A stretch of 10,045 nucleotides of DNA from Emergomyces orientalis (taxonomy: Eukaryota > Ascomycota > Eurotiomycetes > Onygenales > Ajellomycetaceae): assembly GCA_002110485.1 (NCBI GenBank), contig MOWL01000104.1:1-10045 (forward strand). The letters run 5' to 3'. The notes under the pieces were generated by a model that was given only the letters and a program-made list of their open reading frames with translations, searched no databases and was not told the origin of the DNA. Shown here in pieces: positions 1 through 8,431 of this stretch (positions within the stretch are counted from its first letter, which is position 1; every line of letters begins with the position of its first letter). Position numbers and translations under genes: made by a program.

Positions 1-3000
1 AAACCCCTCCACCCGCCGAAACCCCTCCACCCCCTCCTGCTGAAACCCCTCCACCTCCTGAGGACTCCACCTCCACCCGGCCCTCCCCCCCGAAACCCCC
101 ACCTCCTGCTGAAACCTCCACCTCCGGGCACTCCCCTCCACCCGCCCGGAAACCCCTCCACCTCCTCCTGAGGGCACTCCCCCTCCACCCGCAGAAACCC
201 CTCCACCTCTTGCTGAGGGCACTCCCCCCCCCACCTGCTGAAACCCCTCCACCCGCCGAAACCCCCTCACCTGCTGAAACCCTTCCACCTCCTCCTGAGG
301 GCACTCCTCCACCCCCTCCCGCTGAAATCCCTCCACCCGCCGAAACCCTCCACCTGCTGAGGGCACTCCCCCTCCACCTGCTGAGGGCACTCCACCTCCA
401 CCTGCTGAAACCCCTCCTCCCGCTGAAACCCCTCCACCTGCTGAAACCCCCTCACCTGCTGAAACCCTTCCACCTGCTGAATCCCCTCCACCTCCTCCTG
501 AGGGCACTCCCCCTCCACCCGCAGAAACCCCTCCACCTCCTCCTGAGGGCACTCCTCCTGCACCTCCACCCGCTGAAACCCCTCCACCTCCTCCTGAGGC
601 ACTCCCCCTCCACCTCCTCCCGCTGAAACCCCTCCCGCTGAAACCCCTCCTCCCGCCGAATCCCCTCCTCCTGCTGAAACTCCTCCTCCCGCTGAAACCC
701 CTCCACCCGCCGAAACCCCTCCACCTCCTCCTGAGGGCACTCCCCCTCCACCTCCTCCCGCTGAAACCCCTCCACCTGCTGAAACCCCTCCACCCGCCGA
801 AACCCCCTCACCTGCTGAAACCCTTCCACCTCCTCCTGAGGGCACTCCTCCACCCCCTCCCGCTGAAATCCCTCCACCCGCCGAAACCCCTCCACCTGCT
901 GAGGGCACTCCCCCTCCACCTGCTGAGGGCACTCCACCTCCACCTGCTGAAACCCCTCCTCCCGCTGAAACCCCTCCACCTGCTGAAACCCCCTCACCTG
1001 CTGAAACCCTTCCACCTGCTGAATCCCCTCCACCTCCTCCTGAGGGCACTCCCCCTCCACCCGCAGAAACCCCTCCACCTCCTCCTGAGGGCACTCCTCC
1101 TGCACCTCCACCCGCTGAAACCCCTCCACCTCCTCCTGAGGGCACTCCCCCTCCACCTCCTCCCGCTGAAACCCCTCCCGCTGAAACCCCTCCCGCTGAA
1201 ACCCCTCCTCCCGCCGAATCCCCTCCTCCTGCTGAAACTCCTCCTCCCGCTGAAACCCCTCCACCCGCCGAAACCCCTCCACCTCCTCCTGAGGGCACTC
1301 CCCCTCCACCTCCTCCCGCTGAAACCCCTCCACCTGCTGAAACCCCTCCCGCTGAAACCCCTCCACCTGCTGAATCCCCTCCTCCCGCTGAAACCCCCCC
1401 ACCTGCTGAAACCCCTCCTCCCGCCGAAGCCCCTCCACCTCCTCCTGAGGGCACTCCTCCACCCCCTCCCGCAGAAACCCCTCCACCTCCTGCTGAAGGC
1501 ACTCCCCCCCCACCTGCTGAAACCCCTCCACCTCCTCCTGAGGGCACTCCCCCTCCACCCGCAGAAACCCCTCCACCTCCTCCTGAGGGCACTCCTCCTG
1601 CACCTCCACCCGCAGAAACCCCTCCACCTCCTGCTGAGGGCACTCCCCCCCCACCTGCTGAAACCCCTCCACCCGCCGAAGCCCCTCCACCTCCTCCTGA
1701 GGGCACTCCTCCACCCCCTCCCGCAGAAACCCCTCCACCTCTTGCTGAGGGCACTCCCCCCCCACCTGCTGAAACCCCTCCACCCGCCGAAACCCCTCCA
1801 CCCCCTCCTGCTGAAACCCCTCCACCTCCTGAGGGCACTCCACCTCCACCTGCTGAAACCCCTCCTCCCGCTGAAACCCCTCCACCTGCTGAAACCCCTC
1901 CACCCGCTGAAACCCCTCCACCTCCTGCTGAGGGCACTCCCCCCCCACCTGCTGAAACCCCTCCACCCGCCGAAACCCCTCCACCCCCTCCTGCTGAAAC
2001 CCCTCCACCTCCTGAGGGCACTCCACCTCCACCTGCTGAAACCCCTCCTCCCGCTGAAACCCCTCCACCTGCTGAAACCCCTCCACCCGCTGAAACCCCT
2101 CCACCCGCTGAAACCCCTCCACCTCCTGCTGAGGGCACTCCCCCCCCACCTGCTGAAACCCCTCCACCCGCCGAAACCCCTCCACCTCCTCCTGAGGGCA
2201 CTCCCCCTCCACCCGCAGAAACCCCTCCACCTCTTGCTGAGGGCACTCCCCCCCCACCTGCTGAAACCCCTCCACCCGCCGAAACCCCTCCACCCCCTCC
2301 TGCTGAAACCCCTCCACCTCCTGCTGAGGGCACTCCACCTCCACCTGCTGAAACCCCTCCTCCTGCCGAAACCCCTCCACCTCCTCCCCCTCCACCTGCT
2401 GAAACCCCTCCCGCTGAAACCCCTCCACCTGCTGAATCCCCTCCTCCCGCTGAAACCCCTCCACCTGCTGAATCCCCTCCTCCCGCCGAAACCCCTCCAC
2501 CTCCTCCTGCTGAAACCCCTCCACCTGCTGAATCCCCTCCCGCTGAAACCCCTCCACCTGCTGAATCCCCTCCTCCCGCCGAAACCCCTCCACCTCCTCC
2601 CGCCGAAACCCCTCCACCTCCTCCTGCTGAAACCCCTCCACCTGCTGAAACCCCTCCTCCCGCTGAAACCCCTCCTCCTGCTGAAACCGCTCCTCCCGCC
2701 GAAACCCCTCCACCTCCCCCTGAGGGCACTGCTCCACCTCCTCCCGCAGAAACCCCTCCACCTCCCCCTGAGGGCACTCCTCCATCTCCTCCCGCTGAAA
2801 CCCCTCCACCTGCTGAAACCCCTCCACCTCCTCCACCTACCGTTAGCTCAATCAACACATTCATCACCATCACCACACCCAGCTTTGCTCCTAGAACCAC
2901 CACTTCTCACCGCATCATTTCAATCGGACCTGGCAATTCAATCTCTATCCCTGTTGTCTCTGTCATTTCCACCACTTTTATCCCTATGTATATTCCTCGT

Positions 3001-3129
3001 TACACAGGCTTTACTACTCAAACTACCACAACTATTCAACCCGTGACTACAACTACTAGAACTGTCACTCGAACTGTCACCTCTATTTTTTACTCTCGAG
3101 TTTCAGTACTGCCAACTTTTCGACCATGA
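1..3129 (+). CDS. Proline-rich tandem-repeat protein with Thr/Ser-rich C-terminal tail (5' end outside window; frame broken near the start)
   Basis: I do not recognise a named family. One + frame is open from 547 through the TGA at 3127-3129 with no suitable internal ATG, so the start lies upstream of the window. Residues coded at 601-2838 are short units of the type PPPAET, PAET, PPPPPEGT, PPPAEGT and PPPAES, so the protein is proline-rich and acidic (one Glu per unit). At 2839 the repeat gives way to a unique tail of 96 residues rich in Thr, Ser, Ile and Val, with runs such as TTQTTTT and TRTVTRTVTS. Extended Pro-rich plus Thr/Ser-rich composition is typical of fungal secreted or cell-wall proteins that are heavily O-glycosylated; that role is inference, because the signal-peptide end is not in view. 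Before 547 the same peptide pattern continues only by switching frames: reading changes at about 62-150, at the C-run 224-232, at 346-348 and at 598-599. The gene is therefore either miscalled near the window edge or damaged. The + strand is preferred because the same frame leads into the coherent Thr-rich tail. Confidence 0.62.
231..1329 (+). repeat. Large tandem duplication inside the repeat (541 and 558 bp copies)
   Basis: The block starting at 231 recurs at 772 with the same order of unit variants, including rare ones: the PSPAET unit (ccc tca), the ACCCTT Leu variant, the GAAATC Ile variant and the PPAPPPAET unit. Copy 1 covers 231-771 and copy 2 covers 772-1329. The copies differ by one C missing at 346-348 and one G missing at 598-599 in copy 1, and by one extra 15-bp CCCGCTGAAACCCCT unit in copy 2. 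A third copy begins at 1330 but diverges after about 17 bases. The near identity implies a recent segmental duplication. Confidence 0.85.
1744..2127 (+). repeat. Second tandem duplication inside the repeat (183 and 201 bp copies)
   Basis: A block opening with GCTGAGGGCACTCCCCCCCC starts at 1744, again at 1927, and its beginning again at 2128. The 183-bp copy and the 201-bp copy differ by a single 18-bp PPPAET unit, so both keep the reading frame. A related 252-bp periodicity is seen just upstream: the segment beginning GAAGCCCCTCCACC at 1426 recurs at 1678 for about 105 bases with only a few differences. Confidence 0.82.
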
Positions 3130-3357
3130 TCACTATAGTCATCACTTGAGCACTTTTAGTTTAATCAGTCTACAGTCATCAGTATCACTCTGCTGATTAC
3201 TGTCACAACTACTACTGAGCCAATGGCTACAATTACTACTGCGTTTTCTATCTGTTATTGCTATCAGCACAGTCATTATCACTACTTTATAGTAGTTAAT
3301 ACATTATTCTTATTAGTTAAGCTGCTGTTTTCAGCTCTGTTTCAAACATCATCATAA
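3130..3357 (+). other. Same-frame Thr-rich continuation after the stop of the proline-rich gene
   Basis: Past the TGA at 3127 the same frame meets TAG at 3136 and TAG at 3157. It then stays open from 3160 to a TAA at 3355-3357 and reads a Thr-rich stretch (VTTTTEPMATITT at about 3202-3240) followed by a hydrophobic end. The composition resembles the tail of the upstream gene. Either it is the true C-terminus reached by splicing out a 63-nt in-frame intron (GT at 3106, AG at 3168, weak donor GTACTG and no good branch site), or it is a former C-terminus cut off by stop mutations, or it is plain 3' UTR. I cannot choose firmly. Confidence 0.35.
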
Positions 3358-4282
3358 ATTATTATTTTTCCTAAAAATGTATTTTTCTAAAAGAAGAAAA
3401 AAATTGATAATTAATTGTACTAATCAGCTAATTACATGCCTTAAAAATTCCATCATTATTATTATTATCATTATTCAATTCTATTTAAAGTCTTATGATT
3501 TATTTCAAAATTTATATTATATGTTATCTATCGTTATTCGTAGGAAAAATGCGCAAATGATGCAATCTACATTCTCAAAATTCAGAGTTAGATGATAGCT
3601 GAACTTTTCCCATTTCGAAATGGTTCTATATGATTTTCATTACACACAGCCGGATAAAGATATAACGAGAGAAAAATTAAAGCTAGAAGTGGAAATTAGT
3701 CATTTAATTGGATCTTTTTTCTTTCTTTTTTCTTCATTGGTTCCATTGCCTTTTAATTTTTTTGGCAAAACGCGATATGTTCGGCCCTTTCTCGTCCCTA
3801 GCGTCATTGTTAAGGAAGCCTGGGAACGGAGCAGGCCAGGAAATCAATCATGCCTAATTGTGAGCGTTGTTTCCCAGTAGCTCCATCCATCCCCATCGAA
3901 ACGGTGAAGGGTTGAGGAAGGTTACGTATGCATTTACTTGAAAAAGAGAGAGAGAAAGAAACTGAGGGAACTATTGACATGAAAACAAGGCGCTGTGGAC
4001 CGAGAAGCGTGGGGAAAATATACTGCGTTAAAATTTTTGATTTTAAATGAACATTGACTGGGATAGCGGAGAGGTAAACAGACAAGATGAAAATGACTGG
4101 TAGCATATGCGCCTCTCATCTCATCCTGATCGTCGGTATGACATTCCTAATTTTCAGGAAATATGACCCATTCGTAGCTCGAAGGCATTTCGCATCGACC
4201 AAAAGAAAAGCAGGGGGGGGTGGGGGGAAGGGGGGAGGAAGTATATGGAAGAAACTGACGAGAAGGGATGACAAGCTAAAAT
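3358..4282. other. Intergenic region, no supported gene
   Basis: This AT-rich stretch lies between two convergent genes. It holds a short ATT microsatellite (about 3455-3468), a GA-rich purine stretch (about 3942-3960) and the G-tract annotated separately. Open frames up to 98 codons exist on both strands (for example 3377-3595 and 3620-3880 on +, 4106-3810 on -), but they overlap one another, are low-complexity or unlike any known family, and have no supporting context. I see no RNA gene. Confidence 0.7.
4213..4238 (+). repeat. G-tract with G-quadruplex potential
   Basis: A run of eight G is followed by T, six G, AA, six G, A and GG. Splitting the long runs gives four or more G3 tracts with short loops. 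It begins 45 bases beyond the transporter stop codon. The G strand is the + strand, that is, the template strand for the transporter, and its transcript would carry a C-run in the 3' UTR if transcribed this far. Any effect on termination is inference. Confidence 0.6.
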
Positions 4283-5873
4283 CTACTCAAGCCTCCTCTC
4301 TTCTCGGCCCCAAACCTCTTCCATAGTAGATTTTCCTTTCGTCTCTGGCACCCACCAGGCCAAAAACGAACCCAACACCACCGCCAAGGCTGTGAAAACC
4401 CAATAAACTCTCCCTTTCTCTCCCATCGCCAAATTAAGAACAGGGAAAAATTGCGCAACAATAAAAGTAGCGGTCCAGTTGGCACCTAGAGCCCAACTCT
4501 GCGTGGCACCAACTGCCTCGGGACCAACCAGCTCCGAGGCAAGGATAAATGGGACGGGCCCAAGACCAACAGCAAAACTTGCTACGAAAAGAAGTGTCGC
4601 GATAGCGGAGAGGATTTGGAAATTTAACGGGATGCCCAGTGCAAGGAGCATGGAGCTGAAACACATGCCGGTGATGCTGAGGAGGAGGCATGGTTTGCGG
4701 CCGAGTTTATCTGCCAGTGGGGCGCAAAGGAGGGTAACTATGAGGTTGAGAGCGGAGACTACAACGGCGAGCAACGGAGCGGTGGTTGGGAGGATATTGG
4801 AGAGGATGGAGACGCTGTACATGACTATACTGTTGATTCCTGTAAATTGTTGTGCGATCATGACCGCGATGACCGCGATGATTGCTGGGCGGTATGTCGG
4901 GCTTGTGATAACCCCTAGCATCGAGACTGGGGGATGCTTTGGAGGAAGATTCCCAGCTGGGGGTGTGAGAAGAGATTCTTCCTCCGCGGTTCCGGTATCG
5001 GTTTCGCTAAGCGGGATTCTCCAGGCTTTTACTTCTGGTTCAATATCTTCATTCTTTCCGCGGATTCGTTGAAGGATCCGTCGCGCATGGGCAGCGCGTT
5101 GATGCTCAGCCAGCCAGCTTGGACTCTCAGGAACAAAAAATAGCCCAATGAGTTCCAATGCGCCAATGACACCAGCAACGGCGAGGATGATACGCCATAG
5201 GCTGTCCCTGCTTAAGAAGTACCCCAGAGATTGGGAGAGCAATATTCCAACATTTGTCATGACTTGTGTAAAAGCGCCGAAAAACCCCCTTTGTCTCACA
5301 TGTACCACTTCCGCTATGTATATTGGCCCAACAACAATTGCGGCACCCGCTCCAATGCCTGAGATTAACCGTCCGGCGCTCAAATATTCAATTCCAGTGG
5401 CAAGAGTTTCGCCAATTGGGCCCAGAATAAAGAATATCGTTGTCGCCCGAAGAGCGAGTAGCCTGCCGTATTTAGTGGCAAACGGGCCAGAGACAAGGGC
5501 TCCTAGAAGACCACCCAGCGTATAACTCGACGAAACGATGCCGAATTGAAACTCATTCATTGGGATACATTGCGGTAGTTTCGACGTTGCTGCTTTCCCT
5601 GTTGAAGTAATACTTTTCCTCTCACACATTATTACGTCCTTGGGAGCATTGAGCTCGGCCTGGAGTGGAAAAACGAGCGTTTCCCGTTAGCAAGCTGCGC
5701 TCGCTGGAAGCAATTGTAGATTGTAGCACATCTGGCGGTGGGATAATTCCACTTAAATAAGCATTACTTACCAGATGATATCCAAATTGAAGCGGGCCCA
5801 GAGTAGTAATGAATATGATGAACACCAGATACGGCGTTACCATCGATCGGGATGCCGACATGGGGTTCATCAT
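4283..5873 (-). CDS. MFS sugar-transporter-family protein, Vps73/YBR241C type (two exons)
   Basis: Exon 1 is 5873-5772 (34 codons) and exon 2 is 5659-4283 (458 codons plus TAG), joined in phase 0 to give 492 residues, normal for the family. It is a 12-helix membrane transporter of the major facilitator superfamily. Visible signatures: TM1 ending PLQFGYHL, continued across the splice by AELNAP; YGRLL after TM2 (about residue 98); AGRLISGIGAG and GPIYIAEV (about 129-151); PESPSWL at the end of TM6 (about 211); a hydrophilic central loop (about 230-285); QQFTGIN in TM7 (about 304); DKLGRK (about 351); GLGPVPFILASEL in TM10 (about 399); and PETKGK near the C-terminus (about 472). The first exon is needed, because starting at the exon 2 Met (5629) would lose TM1. 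The closest yeast relatives I know are Vps73 and YBR241C, which are linked to the vacuole; this suggests an endomembrane or vacuolar hexose-type carrier, but the substrate cannot be read from the sequence. No disabling change is seen. The start is the first of two adjacent ATGs; later in-frame ATGs at residues 5 and 11 are possible starts. Confidence 0.9.
5660..5771 (-). other. Spliceosomal intron of the transporter gene (112 nt)
   Basis: Read on the minus strand, the intron starts GTAAGT directly after the CTG codon of FGYHL. It contains a perfect fungal branch site GCTAAC (5686-5691), about 26 nt before the acceptor, and ends CCACTCCAG before GCC GAG CTC AAT GCT CCC. Splicing is phase 0 and joins PLQFGYHL to AELNAP, a junction conserved in fungal members of this family as I know them. 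Confidence 0.92.
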
Positions 5874-5964
5874 CGCTGCGGCTTTGATCCTCCGAGGCCA
5901 GGCAGGATGCAGGAACTATTCGGGCTATATTGGCTGCATCGATTTAACAATACTCGGTCGGGGG

Positions 5965-5980
5965 GCGGGGATATATATTT
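5965..5980 (-). promoter_or_regulatory. Probable transporter promoter core: TATA-like element beside a GC box
   Basis: An ATATATAT stretch (5971-5978) lies about 98 bases upstream of the transporter ATG, a usual distance for a fungal TATA element. It abuts a GC-rich box that on the + strand contains GCGGGG (5965-5970), a match to the CreA/Mig1 core SYGGRG. A second match (CTGGGG on the minus strand) is at 6065-6070. Carbon-catabolite control of a sugar-transporter-type gene would be reasonable, but six-base sites are frequent by chance. Confidence 0.35.
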
Positions 5981-7614
5981 TCCCTATCTCAGCAGCTGGA
6001 AGCAGGAAAGAGTTGGTAACTTGGCGTTGTCTGGAGCCCAGCGGTCAAACTGAGCCTTTGGCGGCCCCAGACTAGGGCTAGGGCTAGGGCTTTCCCAAGG
6101 TCGTGGTGACGACATTTCCAGCGTTTGAACAGTGGCTTGGGGATCAGCTAAACTCAACCAACACATTCATCGCGAGAGCATATAATTTTACCCCATAGTT
6201 CATCCTCCATCACAGATTTTTATCTTTTTTAAAATTTTGGCAATTTTCAGGATAGGAGTTTGTCTATGCCTTTAAGGACATCTTTCGACCCCTCTGTTTA
6301 CACTCCTACGTTACGTAGTATGTAACAGTTCCGACTACACGCTACACTTACTATTCTGCAGCATTTCATCGCAGAAAAATTGGTGGTTGGATGATGGCTA
6401 GAGAAAGGAGGATGAGACTACGCGGCGCAAACGGATAGATCTTGCAACCTTGACTCGCACTTCTGCTGTTCTCACTGACGTTTTTGAATAATCCATCCCT
6501 CTGGGTAGTTGGACTGTTGGAAAAAAAAAAAAAGTCCCCTGGCGTACATAATTATTATAAATCAGCTTTCCAAGATTCAAGGACAGGTAGAGAATCATTT
6601 CATGCCGTTGTCTGCCGACTTAACTATCTGGGTACCTCTTTGGCCAGTTTCACCTGAAGATCCATGCATTATGGTGCCCTCTGCACTGCCTTCCAGGCGC
6701 TGTACAACACCCATGGATCATTTCCAGCGAGGTTGACCGGGAGACTTGAACCATTGTTTGGTTTCAAGTTCCTCTTTACTGTGATAAAAAAAATTGGATA
6801 TTATATCTCTTTGGTGCTGACACTAATTTTATAGGCCTCTACAGAATTCAGTGTGCCTCAAGCGCCGAACAATGCTAAATTTAGTAGTTCGAGCTCCTCG
6901 TCTGGCGCGGACTGGAGCCCAAGAACACCTCCGCGACTTTTCCTTTCCAAGCAATGTCCGGCGATTTAGTCAGTGTACTGGTTGAATCTGGGCGTTTAGG
7001 CCCAGGTATGATCCAGAAACCCTGCAGTGTATTAGGCATTTTGTTGACCGCTAGAGAGGAATAGCTCTCTCTTAACTCAGCAGCGCATGGGTTCGGTGAG
7101 AACACATTCTACCCCAGGGCGTGCGTTTTATGGATTAAATGCTTTTCAATCATTGTATCCCTAGAGCGCGCCTATTTCAAATTTTTTTTTTGCCCAGTCA
7201 CTCAAACCATTCAGGAGAACCCCCTCGCTCTTGCCAGGCGCTTGCAAGGTTGCAAGGGAACAATGCCTACCAATAGATTGGCTCACAACTGATGGCTTCA
7301 GTTTTATGGAGAGTTTTTGAGGCAATCTATGTCTATATTTCTCTGCGTCCGTGACTGAGACAAAGACGTATTGATATCAAAGAGCCTTTCAATATCTGTC
7401 AAGATGCCGCCCTTCTACCTCTGATTGAATTGCACTCCCCACCTTCAAGCATGCCTTTTCATCCTAGATGATTCATTCCGACTTTTTTTATATATTTTTT
7501 TTTTAAAGAAGTGCTCTGGAATGAAATTCGAAATGATAACTTGAATTCCGAAGAATGGAAAACATCATAACTTTGGGAGGATATTTTCCCTGAAATATTC
7601 CTCAAATGAGATAA
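5981..7614. other. Upstream/intergenic region, no convincing gene
   Basis: Apart from the CTAGGG repeat I find a poly-A run (about 6520-6532), T-runs near 7180 and 7490, and only short open frames. The two best are a 37-codon + frame with ATG at 6872 and TGA at 6983-6985, rich in Arg and resembling a mitochondrial presequence, and an opposing 74-codon frame at 7105-6881; they overlap and at most one could be real. The 37-codon frame is followed by further open sequence after the stop, so a decayed or spliced gene is possible but unsupported. No tRNA could be folded: the B-box-like sequence near 6740 lacks a pairing T-stem. Confidence 0.5.
6072..6091 (+). repeat. Short CTAGGG tandem repeat (about 3.3 units)
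   Basis: Three perfect CTAGGG units plus CT lie about 200 bases upstream of the transporter start. The unit is one base different from the fungal telomere repeat TTAGGG. It could be an interstitial telomere-like tract or a binding site for a telomere-repeat or Tbf1-like factor; a chance microsatellite is equally possible. Confidence 0.5.
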
Positions 7615-8341
7615 CGATTACTATGTGAACTCGCAGGTACCCCCGATGACACCAGTACAAATTACTATGATTTCATCGTTTCTGTCAAGGGATGTACTGG
7701 TAGAAAAATACGACTGATTGTGGTGGAAGCAAACAGGCTCAAAGTATAACAGTCACTCGAGCAAATGACAACGCTGGAAATACAACTTTATGACTACTGT
7801 AAAGATGCTACCCAGACCGGCTCGATGATTGACTACCCATTCGTGTATGGCATGGCTGTGGTCAGGACTCGGGGACGGGCTATTTCAAATTACACCCAAT
7901 GAAGCGCCCGCGCCCTTCTCAGCAGCATTCGCCAGCGGCGCAGGTGCAAATGGAGATGGATATAGATACCTAAGAAGACATCCGGGATGCAGTTTTTACG
8001 CAAATTAAGCGAGATCCCCGAACAAGCCCCATTGTAGTAAATGGTAGGTCTTGTTATGCCTGGAATATTCATGGCTTCCCCTGACAATTCATGTATTTAT
8101 GTAGTCGAAACTGCTGTTTCCATCGACCAATAGTGGGTATAATCCAGTCTGGTCTTCCTATCATGAGAATGGTGTAATCGAAATTGCCCCAACTCTATAT
8201 GTGAACGGAGCTACTGCAGTACTTGAACTCTCGAAACACGGAGACACGCTCCGAAGTTATCCCACTGCGCAGGTGTATCCGCATCCAAGTCAATACAAAA
8301 AAAGGTCACCAATATTGCATATAAATTATTCGATCCAGTGA
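7615..8341 (+). pseudogene. Possible decayed gene fragment (broken frames)
   Basis: Several abutting + strand stretches have the composition of ordinary protein but shift frame and hold stops. Frame 1 is open 7615-7746 (includes DFIVSVKGCTGRKIRLIVVE). After a TAA at 7747 it reopens 7750-7899, including LYDYCKDATQTG and PFVYGMAVVRTRGRA. Frame 3 then reads to about 8080 through one TAA, and includes EDIRDAVFTQIKRDPRTSP. Frame 2 is open 8105-8338. The PFVYGMAVV-x-TRGRA segment recalls conserved positions in fungal kinase-like or uncharacterised proteins, but that is memory, not a search. An opposing minus frame (8450-8211) over the last part is also protein-like, so the strand there is uncertain. 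Confidence 0.25.
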
Positions 8342-8431
8342 CATCAAACAAATTTCCACGCTCGTTAAACAAGCATGGGATATAGCTATGGTGCCAATGA
8401 ATGAAAATCCCATTTTCTGTCGTACGCATAA

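Larger units (their letters stand above)
1..2838 (+). repeat. Coding minisatellite: proline-rich 12-24 bp units (PPPAET/PPPPPEGT)
   Basis: About 2.8 kb consists almost entirely of variants of a unit coding Pro-Pro-Pro-Ala-Glu-Thr (18 bp), shortened Pro-Ala-Glu-Thr forms, and a longer Pro-rich Glu-Gly-Thr form (cct cct gag ggc act). Within the open + frame most unit-to-unit differences are synonymous (cct/ccc/cca, gct/gcc/gca, gaa/gag, acc/act). Occasional replacements give Ser for Thr (PPPAES), Ile or Leu for Thr, and Gln-free spacing. Units differ in length by multiples of 3 from 600 to 2838, which keeps the frame. The + strand is strongly C-rich and G-poor. Arrays like this expand and contract by slippage and unequal recombination. 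Confidence 0.93.

Noticed and set aside
210..626. 138-codon + frame starting ATG at 210
   Set aside because: It is the Pro-rich frame only up to about 346, then slips into a Leu/His-rich shadow frame after a missing C; not a separate gene.
452..2836. 794-codon minus frame rich in Glu, Gly and Gln
   Set aside because: Shadow of the repeat: its units lack stops in this frame, and it has no unique coding end.
1..2838. CRISPR-like array
   Set aside because: Units are directly adjacent, variable in length and coding; there are no unique spacers.
1742..3046. 434-codon + frame reading Leu/His/Pro repeats
   Set aside because: Out-of-phase shadow of the Pro-rich frame; the third-position pattern does not fit it and its tail lacks coherent composition.
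3810..4119. Minus frames of 98 and 61 codons in the intergenic region
   Set aside because: Mutually overlapping, composition unremarkable, no family resemblance, no context.
4479..5525. Plus-strand frames (4479-5072, 4934-5143, 5148-5525) opposite the transporter
   Set aside because: Antisense shadows of a well-supported MFS gene.
5775..6075. Two overlapping + frames (92 and 88 codons) over transporter exon 1 and its promoter
   Set aside because: They overlap exon 1 on the other strand and each other, and show no recognisable motif.
6736..6755. tRNA B-box-like sequence (GGTTCAAGTCTC on the minus strand)
   Set aside because: The flanks do not form a T-stem or acceptor stem, and no A box is found at the right distance.
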